Assembly (NCBI GenBank): GCA_017744915.1
Contig: JAGIAH010000003.1
Coordinates: 212,606 to 276,605, forward strand
Length of the DNA: 64,000 nt
Direction of reading: 5' to 3'
Source: Agrobacterium tumefaciens
Lineage (GTDB): Bacteria; Pseudomonadota; Alphaproteobacteria; Rhizobiales; Rhizobiaceae
The position numbers and the translations under genes were made by a program. Shown here piece after piece: positions 19,483 to 30,200 of the stretch. The notes under the pieces are model-generated. The model saw only the letters and a program-made list of their open reading frames with translations. It did no database searches and had not been told where the DNA came from. Within the stretch, counting starts at the first letter, position 1; every line of letters starts with the position of its first letter.

Positions 19483-20715
19483 GTGTTCTACCACCTCTAT
19501 GAAATGAACCACGCGGCCATGGCGCCGCTGCGCGCCGGCGCCGATATGATGCGCCAGGCCTGCAATAATCCTCTCAACCCGCTGTCCAGCACGGCTTTCG
19601 GCAGAAGCCTTGATGCCGGTTTCGAGGTTTTTGAACGACTGACCCGCCGTTATGTCAAGCCGGAATTCGGCCTCGGCTCCACGGTCGTCGATGGCAAGAC
19701 CGTTGCCGTCACGGAGGAGATCGTCTGGTCGCGCCCGTTCTGCAATCTGCTTCATTTCAAAAAAGAGCTTGATCCGGCCCGCCAGTCCGACCCGAAGGTG
19801 CTGCTGGTGGCGCCTATGTCCGGTCACTATGCAACCCTGCTGCGCGGTACCGTGGAAGCATTGTTGCCCTCGGCCGATATTTACATCACTGATTGGGCCG
19901 ATGCCCGTGTGGTACCGGCGACAGACGGAAGCTTCGATCTCGACGATTATATTGACTATGTCATCGAGATGTTGCGGCATATCGGCCCCGGCGCCCATGT
20001 GGTCGCCGTCTGCCAGCCATCCGTGCCTGTTCTGGCTGCCGTTTCCCTGATGGAGGCGGATGGCGATACGTTTACGCCGGCATCCATGACGCTGATGGGT
20101 GGACCGATCGATACGCGCATCAACCCCACCGCCGTCAACGGCCTTGCCAAGGCCAAGCCGATCGAATGGTTCCGCGACAATGTCGTCATGCAGGTGCCGT
20201 GGCCGCAGCCGGCTTTCGGCCGCAATGTCTATCCGGGTTTCCTGCAGCTGTCGGGTTTCATGTCCATGAACCTCGACAAGCACATGACGGCGCACAAGGA
20301 TTTTTACCTGAACCTTGTCAAGAATGACGGCGATTCCGCCGAAAAACACCGCGAATTTTACGATGAATATCTGGCCGTCATGGACCTGACGGCGGAATTC
20401 TATCTGCAGACGGTGGAAACCGTCTTCATCGACCACGCGCTTCCGAAGGGAAACATGCAGCATAGGGGCAGGGCGGTCGATCCCGCCGCGATCCGCAATG
20501 TCGCGTTGTTCACCGTCGAAGGGGAGAATGACGATATCTCCGGTGTCGGCCAGACGAAGGCGGCCCATGATCTCTGCCGGAACATCCCCGAAGACAAACG
20601 CGCCCACTACATGCAGCCGGATGTGGGGCACTATGGCGTTTTCAACGGTTCGCGCTTCCGCAGGGAAATCGTGCCGCGCATGCTGGATTTCATCGGCAAA
20701 CACCAGACGGCCTGA
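19483..20715 (+). CDS. phaZ: intracellular poly(3-hydroxybutyrate) depolymerase
   Basis: PhaZ mobilises stored PHB granules. The 410-residue product has the family opening FYHLYEMNHAAMAPLRAGAD. Instead of a serine lipase box it has VAVCQPSVP with cysteine at about residue 177, which is the nucleophile in the intracellular (PhaZa) type. The C-terminal PDVGHYGVFNGSRFR holds the likely catalytic histidine. I placed the start at GTG 19483 because AGGGAGG precedes it by eight bases and homologues begin at this point; GTG 19459 would add eight residues. Confidence 0.9.
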   Translation: MFYHLYEMNHAAMAPLRAGADMMRQACNNPLNPLSSTAFGRSLDAGFEVFERLTRRYVKPEFGLGSTVVDGKTVAVTEEIVWSRPFCNLLHFKKELDPARQSDPKVLLVAPMSGHYATLLRGTVEALLPSADIYITDWADARVVPATDGSFDLDDYIDYVIEMLRHIGPGAHVVAVCQPSVPVLAAVSLMEADGDTFTPASMTLMGGPIDTRINPTAVNGLAKAKPIEWFRDNVVMQVPWPQPAFGRNVYPGFLQLSGFMSMNLDKHMTAHKDFYLNLVKNDGDSAEKHREFYDEYLAVMDLTAEFYLQTVETVFIDHALPKGNMQHRGRAVDPAAIRNVALFTVEGENDDISGVGQTKAAHDLCRNIPEDKRAHYMQPDVGHYGVFNGSRFRREIVPRMLDFIGKHQTA

Positions 20716-20784
20716 GGGTGAAACGGCAGGTGAGGCCTCGCATTTGCGTGGCCAAGGGATGGACGAATCGGTTATGAAGGCTTC

Positions 20785-21552
20785 ATGTTTTCGCTCCTCA
20801 GAAAATCCCTGAAGTCGCCGGCGCCCAAAAAGGTCGCGCCGAGCCAGCGCACCGTCGCGGTTGCGGGCCGGCAGGTACCGATCACGGTCAAGGAAAACCC
20901 GCGGGCCACGCGCATCACGCTGCGCATCGAGCCGGGTGGCCGGGCGCTGAAGCTGACGATCCCGATGGGCCTGCATCACCGCCAGGTCGACGATTTTCTC
21001 GAAAGGCACCAGGGCTGGCTGGAAGGCAAGCTTCTGAAGTTCAGCCCGGACGATGGTTTGCGCCCCGGTGCGACCATCGATATTCGCGGCATTTCCCATT
21101 GTATTGAGCATACCGGCAGCCTGAGGGGCCTGACCCATATCGCGAAAGATGCTGATGGAGCGGTCGTCCTGAAAGTCAGCGGTGCGCCGGAGCATCTGAG
21201 ACGGCGGATTGCGACCTTCCTGAAAAAGGAAGCAAAGGCCGATCTGGAACGGCTGGTTGCCATTCACGCCCGCGCTGCCGGCCGGCCGGTGCGGTCCATC
21301 AGCATGAAGGATACGCGCAGCCGCTGGGGCTCCTGTTCCCATGATGGAAACTTGAGTTTCTCCTGGCGTATCGTCATGGCCCCGGAAAGGGTTATCGATT
21401 ATCTCGCAGCCCATGAGGTCGCGCATCTGAGCGAAATGAACCACGGCCCGAAATTCTGGGCGCTGTGCGAAAAGCTCTGCCCGCACACCAATGAAGCCAA
21501 GGACTGGCTAAAACGCCATGGCTCCAAACTTCACGCCATCGATTTCGATTGA
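20785..21552 (+). CDS. YgjP-like (DUF45) zinc metallopeptidase
   Basis: The 255-residue protein has the conserved SRWGSCSHDGNLSFSWRIVMAP block and the zinc-binding HEVAHLSEMNHGPKFW (HExxH with a further histidine) near residues 213-228, as in YgjP/WLM-type metallopeptidases. Homologues are found encoded beside type I restriction genes or alone; here it stands alone, between phaZ and the trpF operon. No signal peptide is seen, so it is probably cytoplasmic. The substrate is unknown. Confidence 0.88.
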   Translation: MFSLLRKSLKSPAPKKVAPSQRTVAVAGRQVPITVKENPRATRITLRIEPGGRALKLTIPMGLHHRQVDDFLERHQGWLEGKLLKFSPDDGLRPGATIDIRGISHCIEHTGSLRGLTHIAKDADGAVVLKVSGAPEHLRRRIATFLKKEAKADLERLVAIHARAAGRPVRSISMKDTRSRWGSCSHDGNLSFSWRIVMAPERVIDYLAAHEVAHLSEMNHGPKFWALCEKLCPHTNEAKDWLKRHGSKLHAIDFD

Positions 21553-21576
21553 AACCGGCGACGTGCATCGCCATCT

Positions 21577-21592
21577 GGATTCACGTGAAACA
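21577..21592. other. parS: parS-like site 5, two mismatches
   Basis: GGATTCACGTGAAACA differs from the consensus at positions 1 and 3 and keeps the whole right half-site. It is in the non-coding gap between the metallopeptidase gene and trpF, 14.4 kb from the proposed oriC and the rightmost site found. Confidence 0.7.
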
Positions 21593-21654
21593 TTCCATCA
21601 AAAATGGATGCGATTTGGCTCGACTCTTGTCGCATTTCATGTCAGGTCGCGGGT

Positions 21655-22317
21655 ATGAAACCGGATATCAAGATTTGCGGATTGAAGACACCGGAAACGC
21701 TGGAGCGCGCCGTCCGGCGCGGTGCGTCCCATGTCGGTTTTATTTTCTTTGAAAAAAGCCCGCGCTACATCGAGCCGGATCTTGCCGGCAGGCTGGCAGA
21801 AGCCGCCCGCGGCGCCGCCAAGGTGGTTGCCGTCACCGTCGATGCCGACAATGATTATCTCGATGAAATCGTCGATCTCGTAAGGCCGGATATCCTGCAA
21901 CTGCATGGCAGTGAAAGCCCGGAGCGGCTGCTGAACATCAAGGCGCTTTACGGCCTGCCTGTCATGAAGGCGATTTCCATTCGCGATGCCGCTGATCTTG
22001 CCAAAATCGAGCCTTATATCGGCATAGCTGATCGCTTCCTGCTGGATGCCAAGGCGCCCGCCGGTTCCGAGCTTCCGGGCGGCAACGGCGTCTCGTTCGA
22101 CTGGACGATCCTGCGCTCACTTGACGAAAGTGTGAATTACATGCTTTCCGGGGGGCTGAACAAGGATAATGTCACCGAGGCACTGGCGGAGACCAGGGCA
22201 AGCGGGCTGGATTTGTCGTCCGGTGTGGAAAGCGCGCCGGGCGTCAAGGATTTGTCCAAGATCGACGCTTTTTTCGATGTGGTGAATGATTGGTCGAAAG
22301 GCCCAAAGGGAGCTTGA
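21655..22317 (+). CDS. trpF: phosphoribosylanthranilate isomerase
   Basis: TrpF performs the Amadori rearrangement of N-(5'-phosphoribosyl)anthranilate in tryptophan synthesis. The 220-residue TIM-barrel protein starts [14 protein letters not shown] with the catalytic cysteine at residue 8. It has [13 protein letters not shown], the DILQLHGSE strand and the phosphate-binding [12 protein letters not shown] near the C-terminus. ATG 21655 was chosen over an in-frame ATG at 21604 because the family begins here. It is the first gene of trpF-trpB-trpA-accD-folC. Confidence 0.95.
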   Translation: MKPDIKICGLKTPETLERAVRRGASHVGFIFFEKSPRYIEPDLAGRLAEAARGAAKVVAVTVDADNDYLDEIVDLVRPDILQLHGSESPERLLNIKALYGLPVMKAISIRDAADLAKIEPYIGIADRFLLDAKAPAGSELPGGNGVSFDWTILRSLDESVNYMLSGGLNKDNVTEALAETRASGLDLSSGVESAPGVKDLSKIDAFFDVVNDWSKGPKGA

Positions 22318-22318
22318 A

Positions 22319-23539
22319 GTGAACGACGCGCCAACACCCAATTCTTTTCGTGCTGGTCCTGATGAGGACGGCCGTTTCGGCATTTACGGAGGCCGCTTCG
22401 TTGCCGAAACGCTGATGCCGCTTATTCTGGATTTGCAGGCGGAATGGGACAAGGCCAAGAGCGATCCTGAGTTTCAGGCGGAACTGAAGCATCTCGGCGC
22501 GCATTACACCGGCCGCCCGAGCCCGCTTTATTTCGCGGAGCGCCTGACGGCGGAACTCGGCGGCGCGAAGATTTATTTCAAGCGCGAAGAGCTGAACCAT
22601 ACCGGTTCGCACAAGATCAACAATTGCCTCGGCCAGATCCTGCTTGCCAAGCGTATGGGCAAGACCCGCATCATTGCCGAAACCGGTGCCGGCCAGCACG
22701 GCGTTGCCTCGGCAACGGTTGCCGCGCGCTTCGGCCTGCCCTGCGTCGTTTACATGGGCGCCACCGACGTTGCCCGTCAGGCCCCGAACGTTTTCCGCAT
22801 GAAGCTTCTGGGCGCCGAGGTAAAGCCGGTCACGGCCGGCCATGGCACGCTCAAGGACGCCATGAACGAGGCACTGCGTGACTGGGTCACCAATGTCGAG
22901 GATACCTATTACCTGATCGGCACCGCAGCCGGCCCGCATCCCTATCCGGAAATGGTTCGCGATTTCCAGGCGGTCATCGGCGAGGAAGCCAAGGCACAGA
23001 TGCTGGAGGCGGAAGGTCGCCTGCCGGATCTGGTCGTTGCCGCCGTTGGCGGTGGCTCGAACGCCATCGGCATCTTCCATCCTTTCCTTGACGACAAGAA
23101 TGTCCGCATCGTTGGCGTCGAAGCAGGCGGCAAGGGTCTTTCGGGCGACGAACATTGCGCCTCGATCACTGCCGGTTCGCCGGGCGTGCTGCATGGCAAC
23201 CGTACCTATCTGCTGCAGGATGAGGACGGCCAGATCAAGGAAGGCCATTCCATTTCCGCTGGTCTCGACTATCCCGGTATCGGTCCTGAACATTCCTGGC
23301 TGAACGATATCGGTCGCGTCGAATATGTGCCGATCATGGACCATGAAGCGCTGGACGCCTTCCAGATGCTGACCCGCCTCGAAGGCATCATTCCGGCGCT
23401 GGAACCGAGCCACGCTTTGGCCGAGGTCATCAAGCGTGCGCCGAAGATGGGCAAGGATGAAATCATCCTGATGAACCTTTCCGGTCGCGGCGACAAGGAT
23501 GTCCACACCGTCAGCAAGTTCCTTGGAATGGATGTATAA
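22319..23539 (+). CDS. trpB: tryptophan synthase beta chain
   Basis: TrpB condenses indole with serine using pyridoxal phosphate. The 406-residue product has the cofactor lysine in [10 protein letters not shown], the phosphate-binding GGGSNAIG, and the family start [17 protein letters not shown]. The start is GTG at 22319, one base after the trpF stop, with AAGGGAG (22306-22312) six bases before it; this beats the in-frame ATG at 22286 inside trpF. It is coupled to trpA four bases downstream. Confidence 0.97.
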   Translation: MNDAPTPNSFRAGPDEDGRFGIYGGRFVAETLMPLILDLQAEWDKAKSDPEFQAELKHLGAHYTGRPSPLYFAERLTAELGGAKIYFKREELNHTGSHKINNCLGQILLAKRMGKTRIIAETGAGQHGVASATVAARFGLPCVVYMGATDVARQAPNVFRMKLLGAEVKPVTAGHGTLKDAMNEALRDWVTNVEDTYYLIGTAAGPHPYPEMVRDFQAVIGEEAKAQMLEAEGRLPDLVVAAVGGGSNAIGIFHPFLDDKNVRIVGVEAGGKGLSGDEHCASITAGSPGVLHGNRTYLLQDEDGQIKEGHSISAGLDYPGIGPEHSWLNDIGRVEYVPIMDHEALDAFQMLTRLEGIIPALEPSHALAEVIKRAPKMGKDEIILMNLSGRGDKDVHTVSKFLGMDV

Positions 23540-23543
23540 GATC

Positions 23544-24383
23544 ATGACTGCACGTATGGACAAGCGCTTTGCCGATCTGCGCGCTGAAAATCGCCCGGCC
23601 CTGATCACCTATTTCATGGGCGGCGACCCGGATTTCCAGACCTCGCTTGGCATCATGAAGGCCTTGCCGGAAGCGGGCGCCGACGTTATCGAACTCGGCA
23701 TGCCGTTTTCCGATCCGATGGCGGATGGCCCGGCCATTCAGCTGGCGGGCCAGCGCGCGCTGAAGGGCGGCCAGACGCTGAAGACCACGCTCGATCTCGC
23801 CCGCGAGTTCCGCAGACAAGATAATGCAACGCCGATCGTGATGATGGGCTACTACAATCCGATCTATATTTACGGCGTCGAAAAGTTTCTGGACGACGCG
23901 CTGGCTGCCGGCATCGACGGCCTGATCGTGGTCGACCTGCCACCGGAAATGGACGATGAACTCTGCATTCCGGCGCTCGCGCGCGGCATCAACTTTATCC
24001 GCCTTGCCACACCCACGACGGATGGCAAGCGTCTGCCTGCCGTCCTTAAAAATACCTCAGGTTTCGTGTATTACGTCTCGATGAACGGTATCACCGGTTC
24101 AGCACTTCCCGATCCCTCGTTGATCTCGGGCGCTGTCGGTCGTATCAAGGCGCATACGGAACTGCCGGTTTGTGTCGGTTTCGGCGTCAAGACGGCCGAT
24201 CATGCCAAGGCGATCGGCGCCGTGGCGGATGGCGTGGTGGTGGGTTCCGCCATCGTCAACCAGATTGCGGGCAGCCTGACCAAGGACGGGCAGGCGACCG
24301 CCGACACTGTGCCGGCCGTTACGACGCTGGTAAAAGGACTTTCAACGGGCGTGCGTGCGTCGCGCCTCGCCGCTGCGGAATAA
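23544..24383 (+). CDS. trpA: tryptophan synthase alpha chain
   Basis: TrpA cleaves indole-3-glycerol phosphate to indole and glyceraldehyde-3-phosphate and channels indole to TrpB. The 279-residue TIM barrel shows the catalytic glutamate in [16 protein letters not shown] (near residue 50), the loop aspartate in [13 protein letters not shown], and the phosphate-binding [16 protein letters not shown] 23544 follows the trpB stop by four bases. Confidence 0.96.
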   Translation: MTARMDKRFADLRAENRPALITYFMGGDPDFQTSLGIMKALPEAGADVIELGMPFSDPMADGPAIQLAGQRALKGGQTLKTTLDLAREFRRQDNATPIVMMGYYNPIYIYGVEKFLDDALAAGIDGLIVVDLPPEMDDELCIPALARGINFIRLATPTTDGKRLPAVLKNTSGFVYYVSMNGITGSALPDPSLISGAVGRIKAHTELPVCVGFGVKTADHAKAIGAVADGVVVGSAIVNQIAGSLTKDGQATADTVPAVTTLVKGLSTGVRASRLAAAE

Positions 24384-24410
24384 GCGCGCGGCCCAGTCAG
24401 GAGTAGACAG

Positions 24411-25307
24411 TTGAACTGGATCACCAATTACGTTCGGCCGCGGATCAATTCCATGCTCGGCCGCCGCCCGGAGGTTCCGGAGAACCTGTGGATCAAGTGC
24501 CCGGAAACGGGCGAGATGGTATTTCACAAGGATCTGGAAGACAACAAGTGGGTCATCCCGACTTCCGGCTACCACATGAAGATGCCGGCCAAGGCGCGCC
24601 TTGCCGATCTTTTTGATGGCGGCGTCTATGAGGCCTTGCCGCAGCCGAAAGTGGCGCAGGACCCGCTGAAATTCCGCGATTCCAAGAAATACACCGATCG
24701 CCTGCGCGACAGCCGTGCAAAGACCGAGCAGGAAGATACGATCCTTGCCGGTGTTGGCCTGCTGAAGGGCCTGAAGATCGTTGCCGTTGTGCATGAATTC
24801 CAGTTCATGGGCGGCTCGCTCGGCATTGCCGCCGGCGAGGCTATCGTCAAGGCCTTCGAGCGCGCCATCTCCGAGCGTTGCCCGCTCGTCATGTTCCCGG
24901 CATCCGGCGGTGCCCGCATGCAGGAAGGCATTCTTTCGCTGATGCAGCTGCCGCGCACGACGGTTGCAGTCAACATGCTGAAAGAAGCCGGCATGCCCTA
25001 TATCGTGGTTCTGACCAACCCGACCACGGGCGGCGTCACGGCCTCCTACGCCATGCTGGGCGATGTGCATATTGCCGAGCCGGGTGCGGAAATCTGCTTT
25101 GCCGGCAAGCGCGTCATCGAGCAGACCATTCGCGAAAAGCTGCCGGAAGGCTTCCAGACCTCGGAATACCTGCTGGAACACGGCATGGTGGATATGGTCA
25201 TTGATCGTCGCGAAATCCCGGACACGCTGGCCAGCATGCTGAAGATCATGACCAAAGCGCCAGCTGACAATGCAAACGCCGTGGTTCCGCTGGCCGCTTC
25301 GGCCTGA
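24411..25307 (+). CDS. accD: acetyl-CoA carboxylase carboxyltransferase subunit beta, zinc ribbon degenerate
   Basis: AccD and AccA together transfer the carboxyl group from biotin to acetyl-CoA, the first step of fatty acid synthesis. The 298-residue product has the carboxyltransferase core ([48 protein letters not shown]). The N-terminal zinc ribbon should have two CxxC pairs; here only C30 remains, and T33, I49 and S52 stand where the other three would be. The start is TTG at 24411, twelve bases after an AGGAG-like site. It follows trpA by 27 bases. Confidence 0.95.
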   Translation: MNWITNYVRPRINSMLGRRPEVPENLWIKCPETGEMVFHKDLEDNKWVIPTSGYHMKMPAKARLADLFDGGVYEALPQPKVAQDPLKFRDSKKYTDRLRDSRAKTEQEDTILAGVGLLKGLKIVAVVHEFQFMGGSLGIAAGEAIVKAFERAISERCPLVMFPASGGARMQEGILSLMQLPRTTVAVNMLKEAGMPYIVVLTNPTTGGVTASYAMLGDVHIAEPGAEICFAGKRVIEQTIREKLPEGFQTSEYLLEHGMVDMVIDRREIPDTLASMLKIMTKAPADNANAVVPLAASA

Positions 25308-25323
25308 GGAAAAAAATATGTCG

Positions 25324-25348
25324 CCCGGAGGCATAAACTGCCTTCGGG
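25324..25348. repeat. hairpin in the accD-folC gap
   Basis: CCCGGAGGCA (25324-25333) and TGCCTTCGGG (25339-25348) pair over ten bases with one G-T pair and a five-base loop. No T-run follows, so it is not a normal terminator; it may protect the accD mRNA end or attenuate folC. Confidence 0.5.
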
Positions 25349-25395
25349 ATGATGCTATAACGTTGCCTGATTTCATTTTTTGGGGCGGCGGACAA

Positions 25396-26775
25396 ATGGC
25401 AAGCAAAACGCCTGAAAGGCGAACGGAAGACATGACGAAGCCCGCGATCGGTGAGGCCGAAAAGATCATTGAAGAGCTGATGCAGCTCCACCCCAAGGGG
25501 TTTGATCTTTCACTCGACAGAATTTCCCGTCTTCTCGAAAAACTCGGCAATCCGCAAAACAGAATGCCGCCGGTAATCCATGTGGCGGGCACCAATGGCA
25601 AGGGTTCTGTCTCTGCCTTTTGTCGGGCGCTACTGGAAGCAGCCGGACTTCCTGTCCATGTCCACACCAAGCCGCATCTCGTCAACTGGCATGAGCGCTA
25701 TCGTCTCGGCGTCGCCGGTGAGAGGGGCCGCTTTGTTGAGGACGCTGTCTTCGCGGACGCCCTGCGTCGCATCGAAGTCGCTAATGATGGGCAGAAGATC
25801 ACCGTTTTCGAAATTTTGACGGCCGTCATGTTTCTGCTTTTTTCGGAGCATCCGGCTGACGCTGCGATCGTCGAGGTCGGACTGGGCGGTCGCTTCGATG
25901 CGACCAATGTGATCAATAACCCTGCCGTTTCCATCATCATGCCGATTTCGCTCGACCATGAAGCCTATCTCGGCGACCGCGTGGAGCTGATTGCCGCTGA
26001 AAAGGCTGGCATCATGAAAAAGGGCTCACCCGTCGTCATCGGCCATCAGGAATACGATGCGGCGCGTGAAACGCTCGTCGCTACCGCCGAGCGGCTTGGC
26101 TGCCCCGTTTCCGTCTACGGACAGGATTTTTCCGCGCATGAAGAATTCGGCCGCATGGTTTATCAAGACGAGTTCGGATTGACTGATGCGCCGTTGCCGC
26201 GTCTTCCCGGCCGCCATCAGCTCGCCAATGCGGCAGCTGCGATCCGCGCCGTCAAGGCTGCCGGGTTCGAAGTGACGGAACGGATGATCGAAAAGGCCAT
26301 GACCTCAGTGGAATGGCCCGGTCGTCTTCAGCGCATCCTGGCCGGCAAAATCGCGGAAATCGCCCCGAAGGGTGCGGAAATCTGGATCGATGGCGGTCAC
26401 AACCCCGGCGCGGGCGAAGTGATTGCCGAGGCTATGGCGGGTTTTGAGGAAAAGACGCCGCGCCCGCTCTTCATCATCGCGGGCATGATCAATACCAAGG
26501 ATCCGGTGGGTTATTTCAAGGCTTTTGCCGATATCGCCGAATATGTCTTCACCGTACCGATTGGCGGCACGGATGCGGCGATCGACCCTGTCGTGCTTGC
26601 CCATGCCGCCTTTGACGCCGGTCTGGTGGCCGCGCCCACATCGTCGCTGACGCATGCTTTGGAGGAGCTCTCGCGCCGTGTCGATCCCGAAGGACCGCCG
26701 CCGCGCATCCTGATCGGCGGGTCGCTTTATCTTGCCGGAAACGCCCTTGCCTTCAACGGCACGGTTCCCCAATAA
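25396..26775 (+). CDS. folC: bifunctional folylpolyglutamate synthase / dihydrofolate synthase
   Basis: FolC joins dihydropteroate to glutamate and then extends the polyglutamate tail. The 459-residue Mur-ligase-like protein has the P-loop VIHVAGTNGKGSVSAFCRALL, the VEVGLGGRFDATNVI motif, the ISLDHEAYLGDRVELIAAEKAGIMK region and the late WIDGGHNPGAG. The start is uncertain: ATG 25396 is preceded by a G-rich stretch, and ATG 25432 also fits. It is the last gene of the trp-accD run and ends at a strong terminator. Confidence 0.93.
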   Translation: MASKTPERRTEDMTKPAIGEAEKIIEELMQLHPKGFDLSLDRISRLLEKLGNPQNRMPPVIHVAGTNGKGSVSAFCRALLEAAGLPVHVHTKPHLVNWHERYRLGVAGERGRFVEDAVFADALRRIEVANDGQKITVFEILTAVMFLLFSEHPADAAIVEVGLGGRFDATNVINNPAVSIIMPISLDHEAYLGDRVELIAAEKAGIMKKGSPVVIGHQEYDAARETLVATAERLGCPVSVYGQDFSAHEEFGRMVYQDEFGLTDAPLPRLPGRHQLANAAAAIRAVKAAGFEVTERMIEKAMTSVEWPGRLQRILAGKIAEIAPKGAEIWIDGGHNPGAGEVIAEAMAGFEEKTPRPLFIIAGMINTKDPVGYFKAFADIAEYVFTVPIGGTDAAIDPVVLAHAAFDAGLVAAPTSSLTHALEELSRRVDPEGPPPRILIGGSLYLAGNALAFNGTVPQ

Positions 26776-26805
26776 AAAAGCCCGGCGATGATGCCGGGCT
26801 TTTTT
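26774..26805. terminator. bidirectional terminator between folC and trxA
   Basis: A perfect 13-base stem, AAAAAAGCCCGGC (26774-26786) with GCCGGGCTTTTTT (26793-26805), and a six-base loop lie between convergent genes. Confidence 0.93.
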
Positions 26806-26823
26806 CATTCCGTCGGATGATGC

Positions 26824-27144
26824 TCAAGCGGCGCTGGAAATCCAGGCGGAAAGCGCGGTCTTGGGAGCAGCGCCAACCTTGATATCGGCCACTTCGCCAC
26901 CCTTGAACATGGCGAGCGTCGGGATCGAGCGAACGCCAAACTGGGCGGCCAGTTCCGGGTTTTCGTCGATGTTGAGCTTTGCAACCTTGACCTTGCCGGC
27001 GAGCTCGGAGGAGATTTCCTCAAGGCTCGGCGCGATCATCTTGCACGGACCGCACCACTCGGCCCAGAAATCCACCACGACGGGTTCGGCGGATTCAAGG
27101 ACTTCGGACTGGAAGTTGGCGGCATCGACTTTTACGGTAGCCAT
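26824..27144 (-). CDS. trxA: thioredoxin
   Basis: Thioredoxin reduces protein disulfides, with electrons from thioredoxin reductase. The 106-residue protein carries the active site [10 protein letters not shown] near residue 28 and the cis-proline loop [14 protein letters not shown]. It lies 77 bases after addA, reading the same way, so it may share that transcript or have its own promoter in the gap. Confidence 0.96.
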   Translation of the reverse strand: MATVKVDAANFQSEVLESAEPVVVDFWAEWCGPCKMIAPSLEEISSELAGKVKVAKLNIDENPELAAQFGVRSIPTLAMFKGGEVADIKVGAAPKTALSAWISSAA

Positions 27145-27221
27145 ATCTGGCTCTCCTTTCAGCTAATCTTTTCCGCTATCGATGTGATGCGGGCGCGTCG
27201 AAATTTCAATGCCCCGGTATC

Positions 27222-30200
27222 TCACTTTGTCTTTATTGCGGCAAGGGCCTCTGCCATGGCATCCTCGCCAACCCGCACAAAAGCGGCATTTTCCGTATAG
27301 ATCAGCGCACAGACAAATTCCTTGCCGGGATAAAGCGGCGCCAGAATTTCGCGATAAATGGCAAGCTGGGCGACGTGCGAGAAGGGAATCTCGCGAGCTT
27401 CGCGCGGCGGCACGCGGTTCGTCTTGTAATCGACCAGAATGACCCGATCACCCTCCACAGCCAGCCGGTCGACGCGGCCGGAGACGGCATAGTGCTGCCG
27501 GCCGAGGGTCATCGTGCCCATGATCGACACTTCCGCACGGCTGTTGGCAGAAAAGGCTGGTTGCACCGCCGGTTCGGAGAGGACCCGCAAAACCGCCTGT
27601 ATCAAATGTTCCCGCTCAGTGGCGGGCCAGAAACGCGCCGCGCGCTCGGCATAACGCCGGGCCGCCTCTTCGCGCTCACTTCCCGCAAAATCGGGCAGGG
27701 CTTGCAACATGCGATGCACCAGCCTGCCCCTTTGCAGGGCAAAGCTGGAAGCCTCGGTTTTTTCTCCGAACAGTGGTGAACGCACGGCCAGATCGTCCGC
27801 ACCGTCATCAATGATCGTCCCGGCGCCCGAAGGGCTGAGTGGTCTCGGCAGGGAGGGCAGGGCAGGCAGGGGTGTGAGGAGGCCGGCCGGGAGCGCCTGG
27901 TCTTCTTCCTGCCGGGGTTCCGCCGGCTTGTGCGGAGCGGGCGTCGCGCGTGCTTCGGACTTGCGCCAGACAAGCCCGTGCCATTCCTCGCCATCGGCAC
28001 TGAACAGCTGCGGCTGGCAATGATCCTGATTATCCGCAAGCGCCACCTTGACGATAGCGTGCCAGCATTCGGGATTTTCCTTCTGGCCGCGATAACCGCA
28101 GACAACCAGATGATCGGCGGCACGCGTCATCGCCACATAAAGCAGCCGGCGATATTCGTCTTCCGCCGCCGTTTTCAGGCGTTCCTCATCCGAGCGAATG
28201 AGATGATTGGAAAAACCGCTGCCGGGCAGCCAGACCGGAAAGGCATCGCCTTCCGCTTCGGCGAAGCGCAGTTTCGGCACATGGCTGTGGTTGAAGGCCT
28301 TCGAGCCGCCATCGACGACAAAGACCACCGGCGCTTCAAGCCCCTTGGAGGCGTGCACGGTCATGATGCGTACTTCGCCGCGATCCTTATCCTGCTCGCG
28401 CTTCACTTCAGGTGAATCTGTCTCCAGAACGGAGAGGAAGGCTTGGAGGCCGGGCAGGCCGGTTCTTTCGTGATCCAGCGCAAAGGACAGGAACTCGTCG
28501 AGAACGTCGCTCGCCTCGTTGCCAAGCCGGCCGAGGAATTTTTTGCGTCCGTCATGCAGGGTCAGAACCGCTGCGAAAAAATCATGCACCGTGGCTGTTT
28601 TTGAAAGTGATATGAAACCCCGAAGCTTGTCGGTGACGATGGATAGACGGCTGGATTCTTCGCCCGAAAGGACTTGCAGCCTCTGCCACACGCTCTCCGT
28701 CTCGGATCGCGTCGCGGCCATTTCGAAGACATCGTCTTCCGTCAGATTGAAGAGCGGGCTTTTCAGCAGCGCCGCCAGCGACAGGTCGTCCTCCGGCAGC
28801 ACCACGAACCGGCCGAGCGCCAGAAGATCCTGTACGGCAATGTGATCGGTCAGACGGAGGCGGTCGGCACCGGCAACGGGAATGTTCTTGCGCCGCTTCA
28901 ACTCGCGGGTCAGCGCGTTGACGAAGGCAGCACGTTTTCTGACAAGCACGAGAATATCGCCGGGTTCGACGGCGCGCTCCACACCCTTTTCAATGATGGT
29001 TTCATTCCCGATCATATCGGCAATGCGCGCGGCGATGCGGCGGGCGACGATGGTGGCCGGCGCGCTTTCCCGCAGCGCATCGAAGGGCGCGGTCCAGTCC
29101 TCTTCGTCTTCCGTGGTTTCCGGCGCCACCATGTCCCACACTTCCACCGTGCCGGGATGGCCGGCGCGGTTGGAGCGATGTTCGACGGGCTCATTGTCAG
29201 CGCTGAGGCCGCTTGCATTTTTCGGGTCTGAAAAGACCTGGTCGACGGCGGCCAGCACATCCTGCGTGGAACGGAAGGAGAGCGGCAGGCGGATGCGGTG
29301 GAAGGCCTGCTCCACCTGATCGACACGCCTTTTGGTCTCGTCACGCTCCTGCGAGAACCGCTCCGGCCGTGCGCCCTGAAAAGAATAGATCGACTGTTTT
29401 TCGTCACCCACGGCAAACAGCGTGCGCCGCCCCATACGGGCGCTTTCACCGGTAAAGAAATCCGCCGCCAGTGACTGGATGATCGACCATTGCACCGGGC
29501 TGGTATCCTGCGCCTCGTCGACGAGGATATGGTCGATGCCCTGATCCAGCTTGTAATGCACCCACGCACCCGCCGTATCACGGTTGAGCAGATTGGCGGC
29601 GCGCTCGATCAGGTCCTCGAAATCGAGTTGGCTTCGCTGCTTTTTCAGGTCTTCGAAATCGCCGATCAACCGCTCGGCCAGCACAAGGGCGCTTTTTGTT
29701 GCCGCCAGCATGCGCACCAGACGATAACGATTGCGGCAGGCAACGACATGGTCGCGCGCCAGCGTCAGCGCATCAACGAGATCGGGCGCGGATTTCTGCA
29801 TGCCCTTGTTGATGACATAGGTATCCGATTTTTTCTCACCCTTGGCGGTTAGCAGCGCGGCCTCGATGAATTCCATCCTCCGCACGGGGTCAGTCTGCCG
29901 CTTTGCTTCCCGGAGGGCATAAGCGACATCGATGACTCGCGATCCGCCAACCTCGTCGGCAAGCGTGAGATAGGTGTCGAGTGCCAACCCGGAAAGGCCG
30001 GGCAGGGGCCAAAAGGCCGCCGCTACTGTCTCTTCGGTCTCTCCCGCCGCAATCTGCATGTCCTGCCGCAACCGGGCATCAAGACCACCCGACTGTTTTG
30101 CCTCGTGCAAAAAGGTGCGAAGCGCGCTGCGATTGGCGATGATGGCGGAAAGCAGCGCTTCCAGCCCACTTTCGTCGGCGAGATCGAGCACATAGGCAAG

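Noticed and set aside
19480..21486. Open frame of 668 codons on the minus strand opposite phaZ and the metallopeptidase gene
   Set aside because: It is fully antisense to two well-recognised genes, has no family similarity and no ribosome-binding site; it reflects GC-rich codon use.
22244..23608. Open frame of 454 codons on the minus strand opposite trpB
   Set aside because: It is antisense to trpB, which has all catalytic motifs.
24342..25685. Open frame of 447 codons on the minus strand opposite accD
   Set aside because: It is antisense to accD and the folC start, with no domain or ribosome-binding site.
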